From the NCBI GenBank assembly GCA_964645285.1, contig CAZYDR010000009.1, forward strand, positions 1-52,419: a stretch of 52,419 nucleotides of DNA, given 5' to 3'. Made by a program: the position numbers and the translations under genes. A model generated the notes under the pieces. It did no database searches, was not told the origin of the DNA, and saw only the letters and a list, made by a program, of their open reading frames with translations. Source of the DNA: JAYZAP01 sp964645285. GTDB taxonomy: Bacteria; Pseudomonadota; Alphaproteobacteria; JAAXGF01. Positions 1 to 8,883 of this stretch are shown in pieces (the first letter of the stretch is position 1; each line of letters opens with the position of its first letter).

Positions 1-389
1 TCCAGGGCCTGCAACAACGGCCGGCTGATGAGAAAATCCTTTGAGAAGATATCGCGCACCAGACTTTCCTGGTCGCTCTCGCCGGTGGCCTCGGCCAGGC
101 GGATTTCGATCATCTGGCGGGCGTAGTTCCACTCGTAGGCCGCGGCGGCCACGTCGAGCCCTTCATAGCACTGCAGCCTCACCAGTCGACGTCCCAAACC
201 TTCAGCGAGAACCTTGGCGACCTCGGTCTTGCCGACGCCGGCCTCGCCCTCGAGAAACAGGGGTCGGTTGAGACTGAGCGCCAGATACAGGGTGGTCGCC
301 AAGCTGCGGTCGGCCATATAGCGCGCGCTATCGAGCAGATTGATAACGTCGTCTATATTGGTCGGTATGGTGGTCGCTGTTGGCGTCAT
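1..389 (-). CDS. coxD: CoxD/MoxR-type AAA+ ATPase, N-terminal 129 residues, cut by window edge
   Basis: The visible part has a Walker A motif GEAGVGKT at residues 48-55, followed by the LQCYEGLD and YEWNY signatures of the CoxD branch of MoxR ATPases. CoxD proteins help assemble the active site of molybdenum CO dehydrogenases and their relatives in the cytoplasm. The gene starts 29 bases after the CoxM-like stop, in the same direction, so it is probably the next cistron of that operon. The C-terminal half (Walker B, sensor regions) lies outside the window. The family call is firm; the client enzyme is unknown, because no CoxL catalytic subunit is visible. Confidence 0.85.
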   Translation of the reverse strand, partial: MTPTATTIPTNIDDVINLLDSARYMADRSLATTLYLALSLNRPLFLEGEAGVGKTEVAKVLAEGLGRRLVRLQCYEGLDVAAAAYEWNYARQMIEIRLAEATGESDQESLVRDIFSKDFLISRPLLQAL

Positions 390-418
390 GGAAGTCCCGT
401 TTGACGCGCCCTTGGAGG

Positions 419-1213
419 TCAGTCGGCCGCGGCCACGGCCCGTTTCGCCATGACCGTTACTAGATGGGCGCGGTATTCAGCGGATGCGTGGATGTCGGCA
501 TTAAAATTGTCGCTGGCGACGGAAATATCCGCCACCGCCTCGGGCGTGAACGACTTCAACAGCGCCGCTTCCATATCCCGCACGCGAAACACACAGGGTC
601 CGGCGCCGGTCACCGCGACCCGCACGCCGCCGCCGAGATCGGCCGCCATGACGCCGACGATGGCGTAGCGTGATGCCGGGTTGGGAAACTTGGCGTAACC
701 GGCCCGCTCGGGCAGGGGAAAGCTAACCCGGGTGATGATCTCACCGTCGTTGAGGGCGGTCTCGAACAGGTCGACGAAGAAGTCGTTGGCAGTGATCTCA
801 CGTTGGTTGGTATGGACCGTGGCGTTGAGCGCCAGAACCGCCGTCGGGTAATCCGCGGTCGGGTCGTTGGTCGCCAATGAACCGCCGATGGTCCCCTGAT
901 TGCGCACCTGGGGATCACCGATCATGTCGGCGAGGCGGGCGAGGGACGGAATAGCGCGCTGCACATCCGCCGACGCGGCAACCTCGCCGTGGCGCATCAT
1001 GGCGCCGATCTCGATGGTGCCGCCAAGAGACGAGATGCCGCGCATGCCTTCCACGTGGCCGAGATCAATAAGATCGGAGGGCTGGGCCAGGCGCTGCTTG
1101 AGCGTCGGGATCAGTGTTTGTCCGCCGGCCAGAAGCTGGCCGTCCTCGGCGCTGCCGAGAAGCGCTACAGCTTCATCGATTGAGGTCGGTCTGTGAAATT
1201 GAAAATCATACAT
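419..1213 (-). CDS. coxM: CoxM-like FAD-binding subunit (xanthine oxidase/CO dehydrogenase medium subunit family)
   Basis: This 264-residue protein is of normal length for the family. It has the FAD pyrophosphate-binding motif AGGQTL at residues 29-34 and TIGGSLATNDPTADYP at 108-123. In CO dehydrogenase and xanthine dehydrogenase this subunit takes electrons from the [2Fe-2S] subunit and passes them to quinone or NAD. The start at 1213 (MYDFQFHRP) is chosen because the upstream in-frame extension reads across the intergenic region and has no family likeness. It lies 14 bases downstream of the CoxS-like gene. The catalytic molybdopterin partner is not in the window, so its physiological donor could be an off-window CoxL or the neighbouring AOR. 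Confidence 0.88.
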   Translation of the reverse strand: MYDFQFHRPTSIDEAVALLGSAEDGQLLAGGQTLIPTLKQRLAQPSDLIDLGHVEGMRGISSLGGTIEIGAMMRHGEVAASADVQRAIPSLARLADMIGDPQVRNQGTIGGSLATNDPTADYPTAVLALNATVHTNQREITANDFFVDLFETALNDGEIITRVSFPLPERAGYAKFPNPASRYAIVGVMAADLGGGVRVAVTGAGPCVFRVRDMEAALLKSFTPEAVADISVASDNFNADIHASAEYRAHLVTVMAKRAVAAAD

Positions 1214-1227
1214 CGTTTGGCCCCAAT

Positions 1228-1701
<474 letters not shown>

Positions 1702-1729
1702 GGCCTTCTCCTTGCGCGTGGTCGCTAGG

Positions 1730-2035
1730 TCAACCTCCGCCGCGGCGATAATAGAGATCAAATCGCTCGAGTGCACTGGCGAGGTCGGCTTCGCCGTAGT
1801 TTATCAATCGTATGGTTACCATGGTCACCGGCAGATTGAGCAGGGCGATTGTACGTTTGCCTTCCGGACCTAGGGATATCTCGAACCGTTTGTCACCGTC
1901 GCGCATGACCACGTTGGTCCCGGTCACCTCGCAGTCGTCGGTTCCCAGCGCCTGAGGCAGGATGCGGAAGAAGTCCGCATGGTCGATGCCCATCTCCTTG
2001 AAGAAGACGGCGGCGTCGTCGGACTGGCTAACCAC
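1730..2035 (-). CDS. Conserved-looking 101-residue protein of unknown function in the AOR cluster
   Basis: I do not recognise a named domain. The protein is soluble, has no signal peptide and no cysteine pair, and ends in RRGGG. The middle has a basic, strand-rich stretch around EISLGPEGKRTIALLNLPVT. The most plausible start is a GTG at 2035 that overlaps the end of the MoaD-like gene by 8 bases, which implies translational coupling; no strong ribosome-binding site is visible. Its place between a MoaD-like protein and CoxS suggests a role in maturation or assembly of the oxidoreductase, but that is inference from position only. The coding frame is clear; the start is less certain. Confidence 0.7.
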   Translation of the reverse strand: MVSQSDDAAVFFKEMGIDHADFFRILPQALGTDDCEVTGTNVVMRDGDKRFEISLGPEGKRTIALLNLPVTMVTIRLINYGEADLASALERFDLYYRRGGG

Positions 2036-2279
2036 CGGCAACCGGGGGCCATATGGCCAGCGCATCGCCCTCGACAAAAAGTTTGGTCTCGCGCTCCTCG
2101 GGAACGATAAAGACGCCGTTGACAAGCACCAATTTGTACAGCCCTTCGGGCATACCGATACCGTCGAGCACCGATTGCACCGATGCTCCTTCCGGGAGAT
2201 CGATCTCGGCTTCGTTGCCCCGTGTGCCTTGCGGCAGATAGGGCTTGAGCGAAGCGTAGAGTTTCAGCGTGACCTTCAT
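2028..2279 (-). CDS. MoaD/ThiS-family sulfur-carrier protein linked to AOR
   Basis: The 83-residue protein has a ubiquitin-like MoaD/ThiS layout and ends in the diagnostic Gly-Gly (residues 82-83). That end is where such proteins are adenylated and thiocarboxylated to donate sulfur to the molybdopterin dithiolene. MoaD-like proteins (AorD) are common companions of tungsten AORs and may be dedicated to tungstopterin. It follows the AOR gene by 69 bases and overlaps the next gene by 8. General molybdopterin synthase duty cannot be excluded, since no MoaE is in the window. Confidence 0.85.
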   Translation of the reverse strand: MKVTLKLYASLKPYLPQGTRGNEAEIDLPEGASVQSVLDGIGMPEGLYKLVLVNGVFIVPEERETKLFVEGDALAIWPPVAGG

Positions 2280-2348
2280 AGTGAGCCCAAGCTCCGGGCA
2301 AACGGAAGGCCGGCGAAGATGCCTCGCCGGCCCCCGATTGCGACCCTT

Positions 2349-4196
2349 CTAGAGATCGAGACGATCAAGGGTCTGGTTGGTCGGAACACCTTCCTCGGTC
2401 CAGCCGCGGCCCGCGTAGTACTCGGGCAGCATCTGGGCAAGGCCACTGGCCTTGCCTTCAGCCGGGCCGGTCTTGGCCGCTTCCTCGGTCAAACGCTTGG
2501 GCAGGCTGTCATCCTTGGCGGTGAAGCCGGCCGCAAGATTGAAGTTGCGTTCCAGGTTCCAGATGCGCTCTCCGGTCTCGGCAAGACGTTCGGGAGTCCA
2601 TTCACCTTCGCAGGCCGCGTCAATTTGCGGTGCGAAGTTATCCAGGGTCCAGGCGAAGGTGGTAAACACGCAAAGTCCACTTGAATCAACCGCCGCAGTG
2701 GCGTCCTGGAAGGCGGTAACCAATCCAGCCTTGCCCTCGGTCTCCAAGGGGTCGGTCTTGATCGGAATGCCAAGCACCTCGGAGGCAACGGTGTAACTGC
2801 GCAGGTGGCAGGCGCCGCGGTTGGAGGTGGCGTAAGTCAGACCCATGCCCTGAATGCCGCGCGGATCGTAGGCCGGGAACTCCTGGCTCTTGACCGTCAT
2901 GGACAATTCGGGACGCCCGTACTTCTTGCACAGTCGTCGGGAGCCGATGCCGATTTCCGCGCCGAAGCCCTCGCCAATACCAGTCAGTTCGGCGATTGCT
3001 GACAACGCCTCGGCCGAGCCGAACTTGAGCTCGATACCGCCGGTCTGCTCGGTGGTGAGGACACCCTCTTCGAACATGTCCATGGCCGCGCCCACGGTGG
3101 AGCCGAATGAAATCGGGTCCATGCCGTGCTCGTTGCACAGATAGTTGACATAGGTCAGGCATTCGAGATCATCGACGCCGGTCGCGGCGCCCAGTGCCCA
3201 GGCCGCCTCGTATTCGAGACCACCGGAGGCGCCCCAGTACTCGGGCTTGTTCTGAACCGTGAAGTGGCCCTGGTCGAGCTGCGAGATACGTCCGCAGGCA
3301 ATGGTGCAGCCAAAGCAGGCCTGGTTGGTCAGCAGGTTGGGCTTGCCGTCGCTCTCGCGCGGCTCGACCATGGCCTCGGCACCGATTTTGCTGGCACCCT
3401 CGAACTGCACGTCACGCATATTGCGCGTCGGCAGAGCGCCGGTCTCGTTGATGACGTTCATCAACACCTGGGTGCCGAAGGCCGGCAGACCCTGACCGGT
3501 AACGGCGTTCTCAGCGAGAACCGCCTTGGCGTCCGCCGTGGCGGTCAGGAAGGCCGCGGGATCCTTGACTTTGATACCCAGGGTGCCGCGCACGCCAATG
3601 GCTTTGAGGTTCTTCGACCCCATGACCGTGCCGACGCCGGAGCGTCCGGCGGCGCGGTGCAGGTCGTTGACCACACAGGCGTACAGCACACCGGACTCGC
3701 CGGCCTTGCCGATTGACGAGACCCGGGACTGGGGATCGCCCATCTCGACCTTGACGGCCGGTTCTGTTTCCCAAACCGACTTGCCCCAGAGATGCTCGGC
3801 CGAGCGCAGTTCGGCGTGGTCATCGTGGATCGCCAGGTAAACCGGGCTCGCCGCCTTGCCTTCAAAGATGATCATGTCCCAGCCGGCCATCTTGAGCTCG
3901 GCGCCGAAGTAGCCACCCGAGTTCGAACAGGCGATAGCGCCGGTCAGGGCGCCTTTGGTGATCACCGAATAACGGCCGCTGGTCGAGGCGCTGGTGCCGG
4001 TCAGCGGGCCGGTGGCGAAGATCAGCTTGTTATCGGGCGACAGGGGATCGACCTTGGGATCGATCTCCTCGGCCAGATATTTGCTGGCGAGACCGCGCTG
4101 GCCAAGATACTTGGCCGCCCACTCCATATTGAGAGGCTCGCTCTCGCAGGTGCCGTCGGTCAGGTTGACGCGTAGGATTTTTTCAGCCCATGCCAT
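2349..4196 (-). CDS. aor: Tungsten-containing aldehyde:ferredoxin oxidoreductase family protein
   Basis: The 615-residue length is typical of AOR. The N-terminal domain has the tungstopterin-binding layout (LTGTSASTSGRYSV region, residues 65-78). The [4Fe-4S] ligands are C294, C297 and C301 (CFGCTIAC), with the fourth at C509 (DSSGLC). The DPRG motif at 444-447 is also conserved. Family members oxidise aldehydes, or reduce acids, using bis-tungstopterin. The start has a good ribosome-binding site (GAGGGGAG). The gene follows the four-cluster ferredoxin by 15 bases, the arrangement of AorA-AorB in bacterial AORs. The usual AorC FAD partner is absent, and CoxS/CoxM-like genes follow instead. 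Substrate unknown. Confidence 0.93.
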   Translation of the reverse strand: MAWAEKILRVNLTDGTCESEPLNMEWAAKYLGQRGLASKYLAEEIDPKVDPLSPDNKLIFATGPLTGTSASTSGRYSVITKGALTGAIACSNSGGYFGAELKMAGWDMIIFEGKAASPVYLAIHDDHAELRSAEHLWGKSVWETEPAVKVEMGDPQSRVSSIGKAGESGVLYACVVNDLHRAAGRSGVGTVMGSKNLKAIGVRGTLGIKVKDPAAFLTATADAKAVLAENAVTGQGLPAFGTQVLMNVINETGALPTRNMRDVQFEGASKIGAEAMVEPRESDGKPNLLTNQACFGCTIACGRISQLDQGHFTVQNKPEYWGASGGLEYEAAWALGAATGVDDLECLTYVNYLCNEHGMDPISFGSTVGAAMDMFEEGVLTTEQTGGIELKFGSAEALSAIAELTGIGEGFGAEIGIGSRRLCKKYGRPELSMTVKSQEFPAYDPRGIQGMGLTYATSNRGACHLRSYTVASEVLGIPIKTDPLETEGKAGLVTAFQDATAAVDSSGLCVFTTFAWTLDNFAPQIDAACEGEWTPERLAETGERIWNLERNFNLAAGFTAKDDSLPKRLTEEAAKTGPAEGKASGLAQMLPEYYAGRGWTEEGVPTNQTLDRLDL

Positions 4197-4211
4197 GATT
4201 TTTGCTCCCCT

Positions 4212-4691
4212 CTAGGCGTCCGCTTGGGCGCCGGCGTCGGCGACCTCGGCGGATGCGCGCAGTTTGTCATAGCCGGTCGAATCGGCGTCGATGTAGGTGA
4301 TCGCCTCGGTCGGACAGGCGGTGGCGCATTTCGGATCGCCGCCGCAAAGATCACATTTCACAACCTTGCCCGAGGCCTGGCTGTAATTGATGGTGCCGAA
4401 CGGACAGGCGATGGTGCAGACCTTGCAACCGACACAGAGATCATTGCTGACTTCCTTGGCGCCGGTCTCGCTGTTGACGCTGATGGCGCTGGTCGGGCAC
4501 GCCTTGACGCACCAGGCGTCGGCGCATTGGGTGCAGGTGTAAGGCACCATGCGGCCGGCCGCGCCGAATTCGATAACCTTGATGCGCGACTTGGCGGGGT
4601 TGAAGGCCCCTTCGTGCTCCAGCGAGCAGGCCAGCTCGCACTGTAGGCAGCCCGTGCATTTGTCCGGGCTAATGTGAAGTGATTTTTGCAT
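4212..4691 (-). CDS. Ferredoxin-like electron-transfer subunit with four [4Fe-4S] clusters (AorA/HycB type)
   Basis: The 159-residue protein has 16 cysteines in four cluster-binding sets: C12/15/18/22, C53/56/61/65, C86/89/92/96 and C113/116/122/126. This is the polyferredoxin fold of AorA, HycB and PhsB electron-transfer subunits. The ATG at 4691 is preceded by GGGAGG at good spacing, which decides the start over an upstream in-frame codon. It is the first gene of the AOR run and probably carries electrons from the tungsten subunit. The acidic, alanine-rich tail after residue 140 has no obvious role. No twin-arginine or Sec signal is seen, so it is cytoplasmic. Confidence 0.9.
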   Translation of the reverse strand: MQKSLHISPDKCTGCLQCELACSLEHEGAFNPAKSRIKVIEFGAAGRMVPYTCTQCADAWCVKACPTSAISVNSETGAKEVSNDLCVGCKVCTIACPFGTINYSQASGKVVKCDLCGGDPKCATACPTEAITYIDADSTGYDKLRASAEVADAGAQADA

Positions 4692-4780
4692 CGCTTGCCT
4701 CCCTGCAAGAACAGACGGAGCCGCGACCACCATGAATTATTGGCCGGTCACCTCCGCCATCCGAATCCGCCCGTTTGCCA

Positions 4781-4832
4781 CGGGCATGACAATTAACCAT
4801 AGACTACGGGCATGACAATTAACCATAGACTA
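4781..4832. repeat. Perfect 26-base tandem duplication upstream of the ferredoxin-AOR run
   Basis: Two identical 26-base units sit head to tail (4781-4806 and 4807-4832) in the gap between coxG and the ferredoxin gene, 90-141 bases upstream of the ferredoxin start. Each unit contains TTAACCAT (4793-4800 and 4819-4826), which resembles the half-site bound by CtrA in alphaproteobacteria. This could be a duplicated operator or a recent slippage event. I see no convincing sigma-70 promoter within it. Confidence 0.85.
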
Positions 4833-4869
4833 ACGCGGCCACGCCGCCGTTGCCAACCAAAGAAACGCC

Positions 4870-5460
4870 TTAGGCACGACCAAAGTACCACAGCAGGGCG
4901 ACAACAAAGGCCAGCACGGCGCCGCCCCAGGTCCAGGGTGCAAGACTCATCGCCGCAGTTTCGGTCGTATCCGCGACTTCGGCCGGCGTTTCAGAAGCCT
5001 GTTCGGGTTCTTCGGCGGGGGCGTTGACGACAGTTTCGCTAAAGCGGGTGAAGAACTCGGCCGTCAGCTTGTCAGAGGCGGCCTTGATAACCCGCTGACC
5101 GACTTGGGCCAGCTTGCCGCCCACGGCGGCGTGGGATTCATAACTCAGCAGCGTGCCGTCGCCGTCGTCGCTGAGTCTGACCGTGGCTTCGCCATTGGCA
5201 AAGCCGGCAACACCGCCTTGGCCCTCACCGCGAAGGGTATAGCTATTGGGTTCATCCAGGTTGTCGAGGCTCACCTTGCCCTTGAACGCCGCCTTGACCG
5301 GCCCGAGCGTGAGCGAGATCTTGGCGGTGAATTCGGTATCGGAGGTTTTTTTGATCTCCTGACAACCAGGTACCGCCTGGCGCAGGATTTCAGGATCATT
5401 GAGCGCGTCCCAAACCCGTTGGCGCGGCGCGGGAATGCGAACTTCGCCTGATATGTCCAT
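4870..5460 (-). CDS. coxG: CoxG-family SRPBCC protein with C-terminal membrane anchor
   Basis: The 196-residue protein begins with the SRPBCC/CoxG fold (about residues 1-145, with the AVPGC motif near residue 30). A proline/glutamate/threonine-rich linker follows (about 147-170), then one hydrophobic helix at the C-terminus (about 175-193). CoxG proteins recruit CO dehydrogenase to the membrane and may carry quinone in their hydrophobic pocket. Here the gene starts 12 bases after the last antiporter subunit, so it belongs to that operon, yet it functionally matches the CoxS/CoxM/CoxD genes downstream. This makes it a physical link between the membrane module and the redox enzyme. Family confident, role inferred. 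Confidence 0.88.
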   Translation of the reverse strand: MDISGEVRIPAPRQRVWDALNDPEILRQAVPGCQEIKKTSDTEFTAKISLTLGPVKAAFKGKVSLDNLDEPNSYTLRGEGQGGVAGFANGEATVRLSDDGDGTLLSYESHAAVGGKLAQVGQRVIKAASDKLTAEFFTRFSETVVNAPAEEPEQASETPAEVADTTETAAMSLAPWTWGGAVLAFVVALLWYFGRA

Positions 5461-5472
5461 GACGGAACCTCG

Positions 5473-7185
5473 TTACAAGAGAGAGCTGTGTAGATAGTAG
5501 ATCACCAAGGTGGCGCCCAACAGCAGCGCAACCCACAGGGTCGCCACGCCGGTCGTCCAGCTTTGCGCCAGCAGGGCATCGGGGCCACAATGACGCCGCA
5601 CCGTCGCGATGGCGACACCAACACCGTCGAGGGCCACCCGACGCACCGCCACGTCGACTTGCTTGACCACGCCGCCAACGCTCAACGCGAGACGCCAGGC
5701 CAAGCGCCGGTAAAGCCATTCGGCGTCGATATTCAGTGATCGCAGCTCCGGCGGGTAGAGGCCGCTGAGTTTGAGCCAGACGAACGCCATGGCGCCAAAG
5801 AAAAGAAGCTGGATTTGAGCCACCACGTGGGTCAGGTCGAAGGGGTCATAGACCACGGGGAACGGTAGCAGATCGTAGAGCGGCCAGGGGTAGGCGCCGA
5901 TCCCGATGCACAGCACCGCGCTGATAAACATGGCCGCCAGCATGTTGAGCGGCGGCTCCTTGACTCGAAGACCTGAATCGTGGCCGAAGAAGGCGAAGAA
6001 CGGAATCTTGATGCCGGCGTGGTGGAACACCCCAGCCGAGGCGAACAGCAGCATGAGCCAGACCCCGCCGTGGCCTTCCTCGAGCGCCGCCACCATGACC
6101 ATGGATTTGGAAACGAAGCCGGAGAACAACGGGAAGGCGGAAATCGAGGCGGCGCCGACGATGCACAATCCGGTGGTCACCGGCATGGTCTTGTACAGCC
6201 CGCCCAGGTCCGAACCGTTCATGCGGCCGGTCATATGCAGCACCGAGCCCATGGTCATGAACAACAGGCCCTTGAAAATGACGTCGTTGAAGGCGTGACT
6301 GACCGCGCCGTTGAGCGCCAGGGCAGTGCCGATACCGATGCCGCAGACCATGAAGCCGATCTGGTTGATCATGCTGTAGCACAGCACCCGGCGAAGATCG
6401 TTCTCGATGACCGCGAAGAAGATCGGGAACACGGTCATGGCGGCGCCGATGTAAATCAGCAGGTCCGTGCCCGGATAGCCCCGCGCCAGGGCATAGACCG
6501 CGAGCTTGGTGGTAAAGGCGCTGAGGAACACCGCACCGGTGGGCGTCGCCTCGGGATAGGCGTCGGTGAGCCAGTTATGGACCATGGGGAAGGCGCACTT
6601 GATACCAAGCGCGATGAATATGAGCCACGACGCCAGGCCGGTCAGGCCGATGAAGTCGAAGGCGATGGAGCCGGTCTCGTGCACCCGCATAACCACGCCG
6701 GCGAAGAACAGCAGGCCAGAGATCACCTGGATAATCAGATAACGCATGCCGGCGGCCATGGCCTGGGGTATGCGCCGGGCCCAGATCAGGAAAACCGAGG
6801 TCACCGCCGCCAGTTCCCAGAACAGAAAGAACGCCACCAGATCGCCGGCGAATACCGCGCCGATGGCGCTACCGCCATAGAGCAGCGCCGCCACCTGCTG
6901 GATACGGTCGCGCACATGCAGGGCAAAGACCGCGCCGATAAAAGCGGCGAGGTGGAACAGATAGCCGAATAGCAGGCTCAGGCGATCCACCCGCATGAGG
7001 TCAACGCTGTAGTCGAGAACCTTGAAGGTCCAATTGGCGTCGCTGTCGAGAAAGATCAGGTTGAGGAAACTGACCACCGGGGTCAGCACCACCACGACAG
7101 CGCCATAGCGCCGCCCGGCCAGAGCCGCGAGCAGAGCGCCGACCAGGAAGATGGCAACCGGATGAAGGCTAATCATCGCGGTCAT
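5473..7185 (-). CDS. Third large antiporter-like subunit (NuoL/MrpD family)
   Basis: This 570-residue, many-helix membrane protein belongs to the proton-conducting NuoL/M/N-MrpA/D family. It keeps the key transmembrane glutamate (FFLFWELAAV) and lysine (ALGIKCAFPMVHNWL), plus a downstream lysine (FTTKLAVYAL), so it looks competent for ion translocation. An extra C-terminal segment of about 100 residues is amphipathic and ends in a further hydrophobic helix. The start at 7185 overlaps the 82-residue gene by 17 bases; a second ATG at 7176 is also possible. coxG follows 12 bases downstream. The ion, H+ or Na+, cannot be told from sequence. Confidence 0.85.
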   Translation of the reverse strand: MTAMISLHPVAIFLVGALLAALAGRRYGAVVVVLTPVVSFLNLIFLDSDANWTFKVLDYSVDLMRVDRLSLLFGYLFHLAAFIGAVFALHVRDRIQQVAALLYGGSAIGAVFAGDLVAFFLFWELAAVTSVFLIWARRIPQAMAAGMRYLIIQVISGLLFFAGVVMRVHETGSIAFDFIGLTGLASWLIFIALGIKCAFPMVHNWLTDAYPEATPTGAVFLSAFTTKLAVYALARGYPGTDLLIYIGAAMTVFPIFFAVIENDLRRVLCYSMINQIGFMVCGIGIGTALALNGAVSHAFNDVIFKGLLFMTMGSVLHMTGRMNGSDLGGLYKTMPVTTGLCIVGAASISAFPLFSGFVSKSMVMVAALEEGHGGVWLMLLFASAGVFHHAGIKIPFFAFFGHDSGLRVKEPPLNMLAAMFISAVLCIGIGAYPWPLYDLLPFPVVYDPFDLTHVVAQIQLLFFGAMAFVWLKLSGLYPPELRSLNIDAEWLYRRLAWRLALSVGGVVKQVDVAVRRVALDGVGVAIATVRRHCGPDALLAQSWTTGVATLWVALLLGATLVIYYLHSSLL

Positions 7186-7417
7186 AGTAATCTTCGTCGC
7201 GCATCAGAAACTTGCGCATCTCCTTGGCCACGAGCACCAGCAGGGTGCAGCCGCCAAAGCCATAGATGGCGTAGAACCCAGGGATTGCCTCAAGGTCGTG
7301 AACCACATGGCGATGGAACACGAAATCGAGGAGCGCCAGACCGGTGCAAATGGCATAGATCAGCCACAGCAGGCGCTTGACGTTGCGCGGGTTGTCGAAG
7401 AGATGTTTCTTGTCCAT
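7169..7417 (-). CDS. Small membrane protein (82 residues) between two antiporter subunits
   Basis: The protein has two hydrophobic segments (about residues 15-33 and 45-64) and a highly charged tail rich in Asp and Tyr (LMRDEDYYDRDD). The start ATG at 7417 lies 5 bases after the previous antiporter gene, and its end overlaps the next one. I recognise no named family. Such small proteins are often accessory membrane subunits of Mrp-like or complex-I-like assemblies. The tight coupling on both sides supports a structural role. Confidence 0.75.
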   Translation of the reverse strand: MDKKHLFDNPRNVKRLLWLIYAICTGLALLDFVFHRHVVHDLEAIPGFYAIYGFGGCTLLVLVAKEMRKFLMRDEDYYDRDD

Positions 7418-7422
7418 GGCGG

Positions 7423-8883
7423 TCACCGTACCAGGCTGGCGGCGAGCTGGTAGAACGGGTCGGGATAGACGAACAACACCAGGCAACCGAAGGCGCTGAG
7501 GCACAGGGCGACCACGCACAGAGTCGGCGCCTCGTGAATGCCCTCGTCGTAAACCGGATTGTCCGCCGGGCTGAAGAACGCCTTGATGGATATGGGTATC
7601 AGGTAGGCAACGTTGAGGGTGGCGCTGACCAACAGCACGCCGAGCAACAGGTATTCTCCGGCATCCAGGGTACCGAGCGCCAGATACCACTTGCTCCATA
7701 GCCCGCCGGCCGGTGGCAGGCCGATTATACTGAGGCTGGCGATGAAAAAAGCGCCCATGGTGAAGGGCATGCGCCGGCCAACCCCGCGCATGCGACTGAG
7801 GACGATCTCGCCGGTGGAGGCGAAGATGGCGCCGGCGCAGAAGAACAGGGTGATCTTGCCGAAGGCGTGCATGGCGATATGCATGGCGCCGCCGATAATG
7901 CCGAGACTACTCGCCAGCATGGCGCCAAGGACGATGTAGGACAGTTGGCTGATGGTTGAATAAGCCAGCCGCGCCTTGATATTGTCTTCGCGTAGCGCCA
8001 CTAGGGAGGCCAGCAAGATAGTCGCCGCCGCCACATACATGAGCCAGCGGCCTGACCCCAGCTCGGCCAGCAGGTCGATGCCGAAAATATAGATCACCAC
8101 CTTAAGTACCGAGAACACCCCGGCCTTGACCACGGCGACCGCGTGAAGCAAGGCGCTTACTGGCGCTGGCGCCACCATGGCCGACGGCAGCCAGCGGTGG
8201 AACGGCATGACCCCCGCCTTGCCGATGCCGAACACATAGAGCGCCAGCAGCACGCCGACGACCCAGGGCTCGGCCTTGCCCGTGAGAATGCCGCCAGGCA
8301 CGAAATCCAGCGTGCCGGCCACGCTCCAGGTCCAGATGATGGCGATCAGCAGGAAGCCGATCGACGTCGACAGCAACAATCCGATGTAGACCCGCGCTCC
8401 GGCCTTGGCCGCCGGTGTGCCGTAGTGGGCGACCAGTGGATAGGTCGCCAGGGTCAGAGCCTCATAGGCGATGAACAGGGTGAAAAGATTGGCCGAGAAG
8501 GCGATGGCCATGGTCGCCGTCAAAGACAACGCGAAGAAAATGAAAAATCGCGTCTGATTGGCGGCATTCTGGCCGCGCATATAGCCGATGGAGTAGATTG
8601 TGGTGATAAGCCACAACAGGCTGGAGACCAGGGCGAACATCAGACCCAGGGGCTCGACCACGAAACCGAGTTCAAGACCGGGCAGAACCGCACCCCAATA
8701 AGCGGCGAGTCGAATGCCGTTGACGACCTCCGGATACATGGAGACGACCAGGGCGAACAACAGCGCCGCCGAAGCCAGGCTGATACCATCGCGAACATTG
8801 GGCCAGCGTTCAAACGACCACATCAAAGTGGCCCCCATGGCCGGCGTCAGAACCGCCAAAAAGACCAATTGCTCATGGTTCAT
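7423..8883 (-). CDS. Second large antiporter-like subunit (NuoM/MrpD family)
   Basis: This 486-residue polytopic protein is in the proton-conducting membrane transporter family. The conserved glutamate (FTLFIAYEALTLA) and lysine (GIGKAGVMPFHRWLP), plus a second lysine (AVAVVKAGVF), are present, so the channel residues are intact. The ATG at 8883 overlaps the stop of the preceding mrpD by 4 bases (ATGA), which fixes the start and indicates coupling. It is distinct in sequence from both neighbours of the same family, so the operon encodes three different pump-like subunits rather than a recent duplication. Confidence 0.88.
   Translation of the reverse strand: MNHEQLVFLAVLTPAMGATLMWSFERWPNVRDGISLASAALLFALVVSMYPEVVNGIRLAAYWGAVLPGLELGFVVEPLGLMFALVSSLLWLITTIYSIGYMRGQNAANQTRFFIFFALSLTATMAIAFSANLFTLFIAYEALTLATYPLVAHYGTPAAKAGARVYIGLLLSTSIGFLLIAIIWTWSVAGTLDFVPGGILTGKAEPWVVGVLLALYVFGIGKAGVMPFHRWLPSAMVAPAPVSALLHAVAVVKAGVFSVLKVVIYIFGIDLLAELGSGRWLMYVAAATILLASLVALREDNIKARLAYSTISQLSYIVLGAMLASSLGIIGGAMHIAMHAFGKITLFFCAGAIFASTGEIVLSRMRGVGRRMPFTMGAFFIASLSIIGLPPAGGLWSKWYLALGTLDAGEYLLLGVLLVSATLNVAYLIPISIKAFFSPADNPVYDEGIHEAPTLCVVALCLSAFGCLVLFVYPDPFYQLAASLVR

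Noticed and set aside
5980..6972. A 330-residue plus-strand open frame opposite the third antiporter subunit
   Set aside because: Highly charged (Glu/Gly/His/Arg) translation typical of antisense to membrane-protein genes; no family features.
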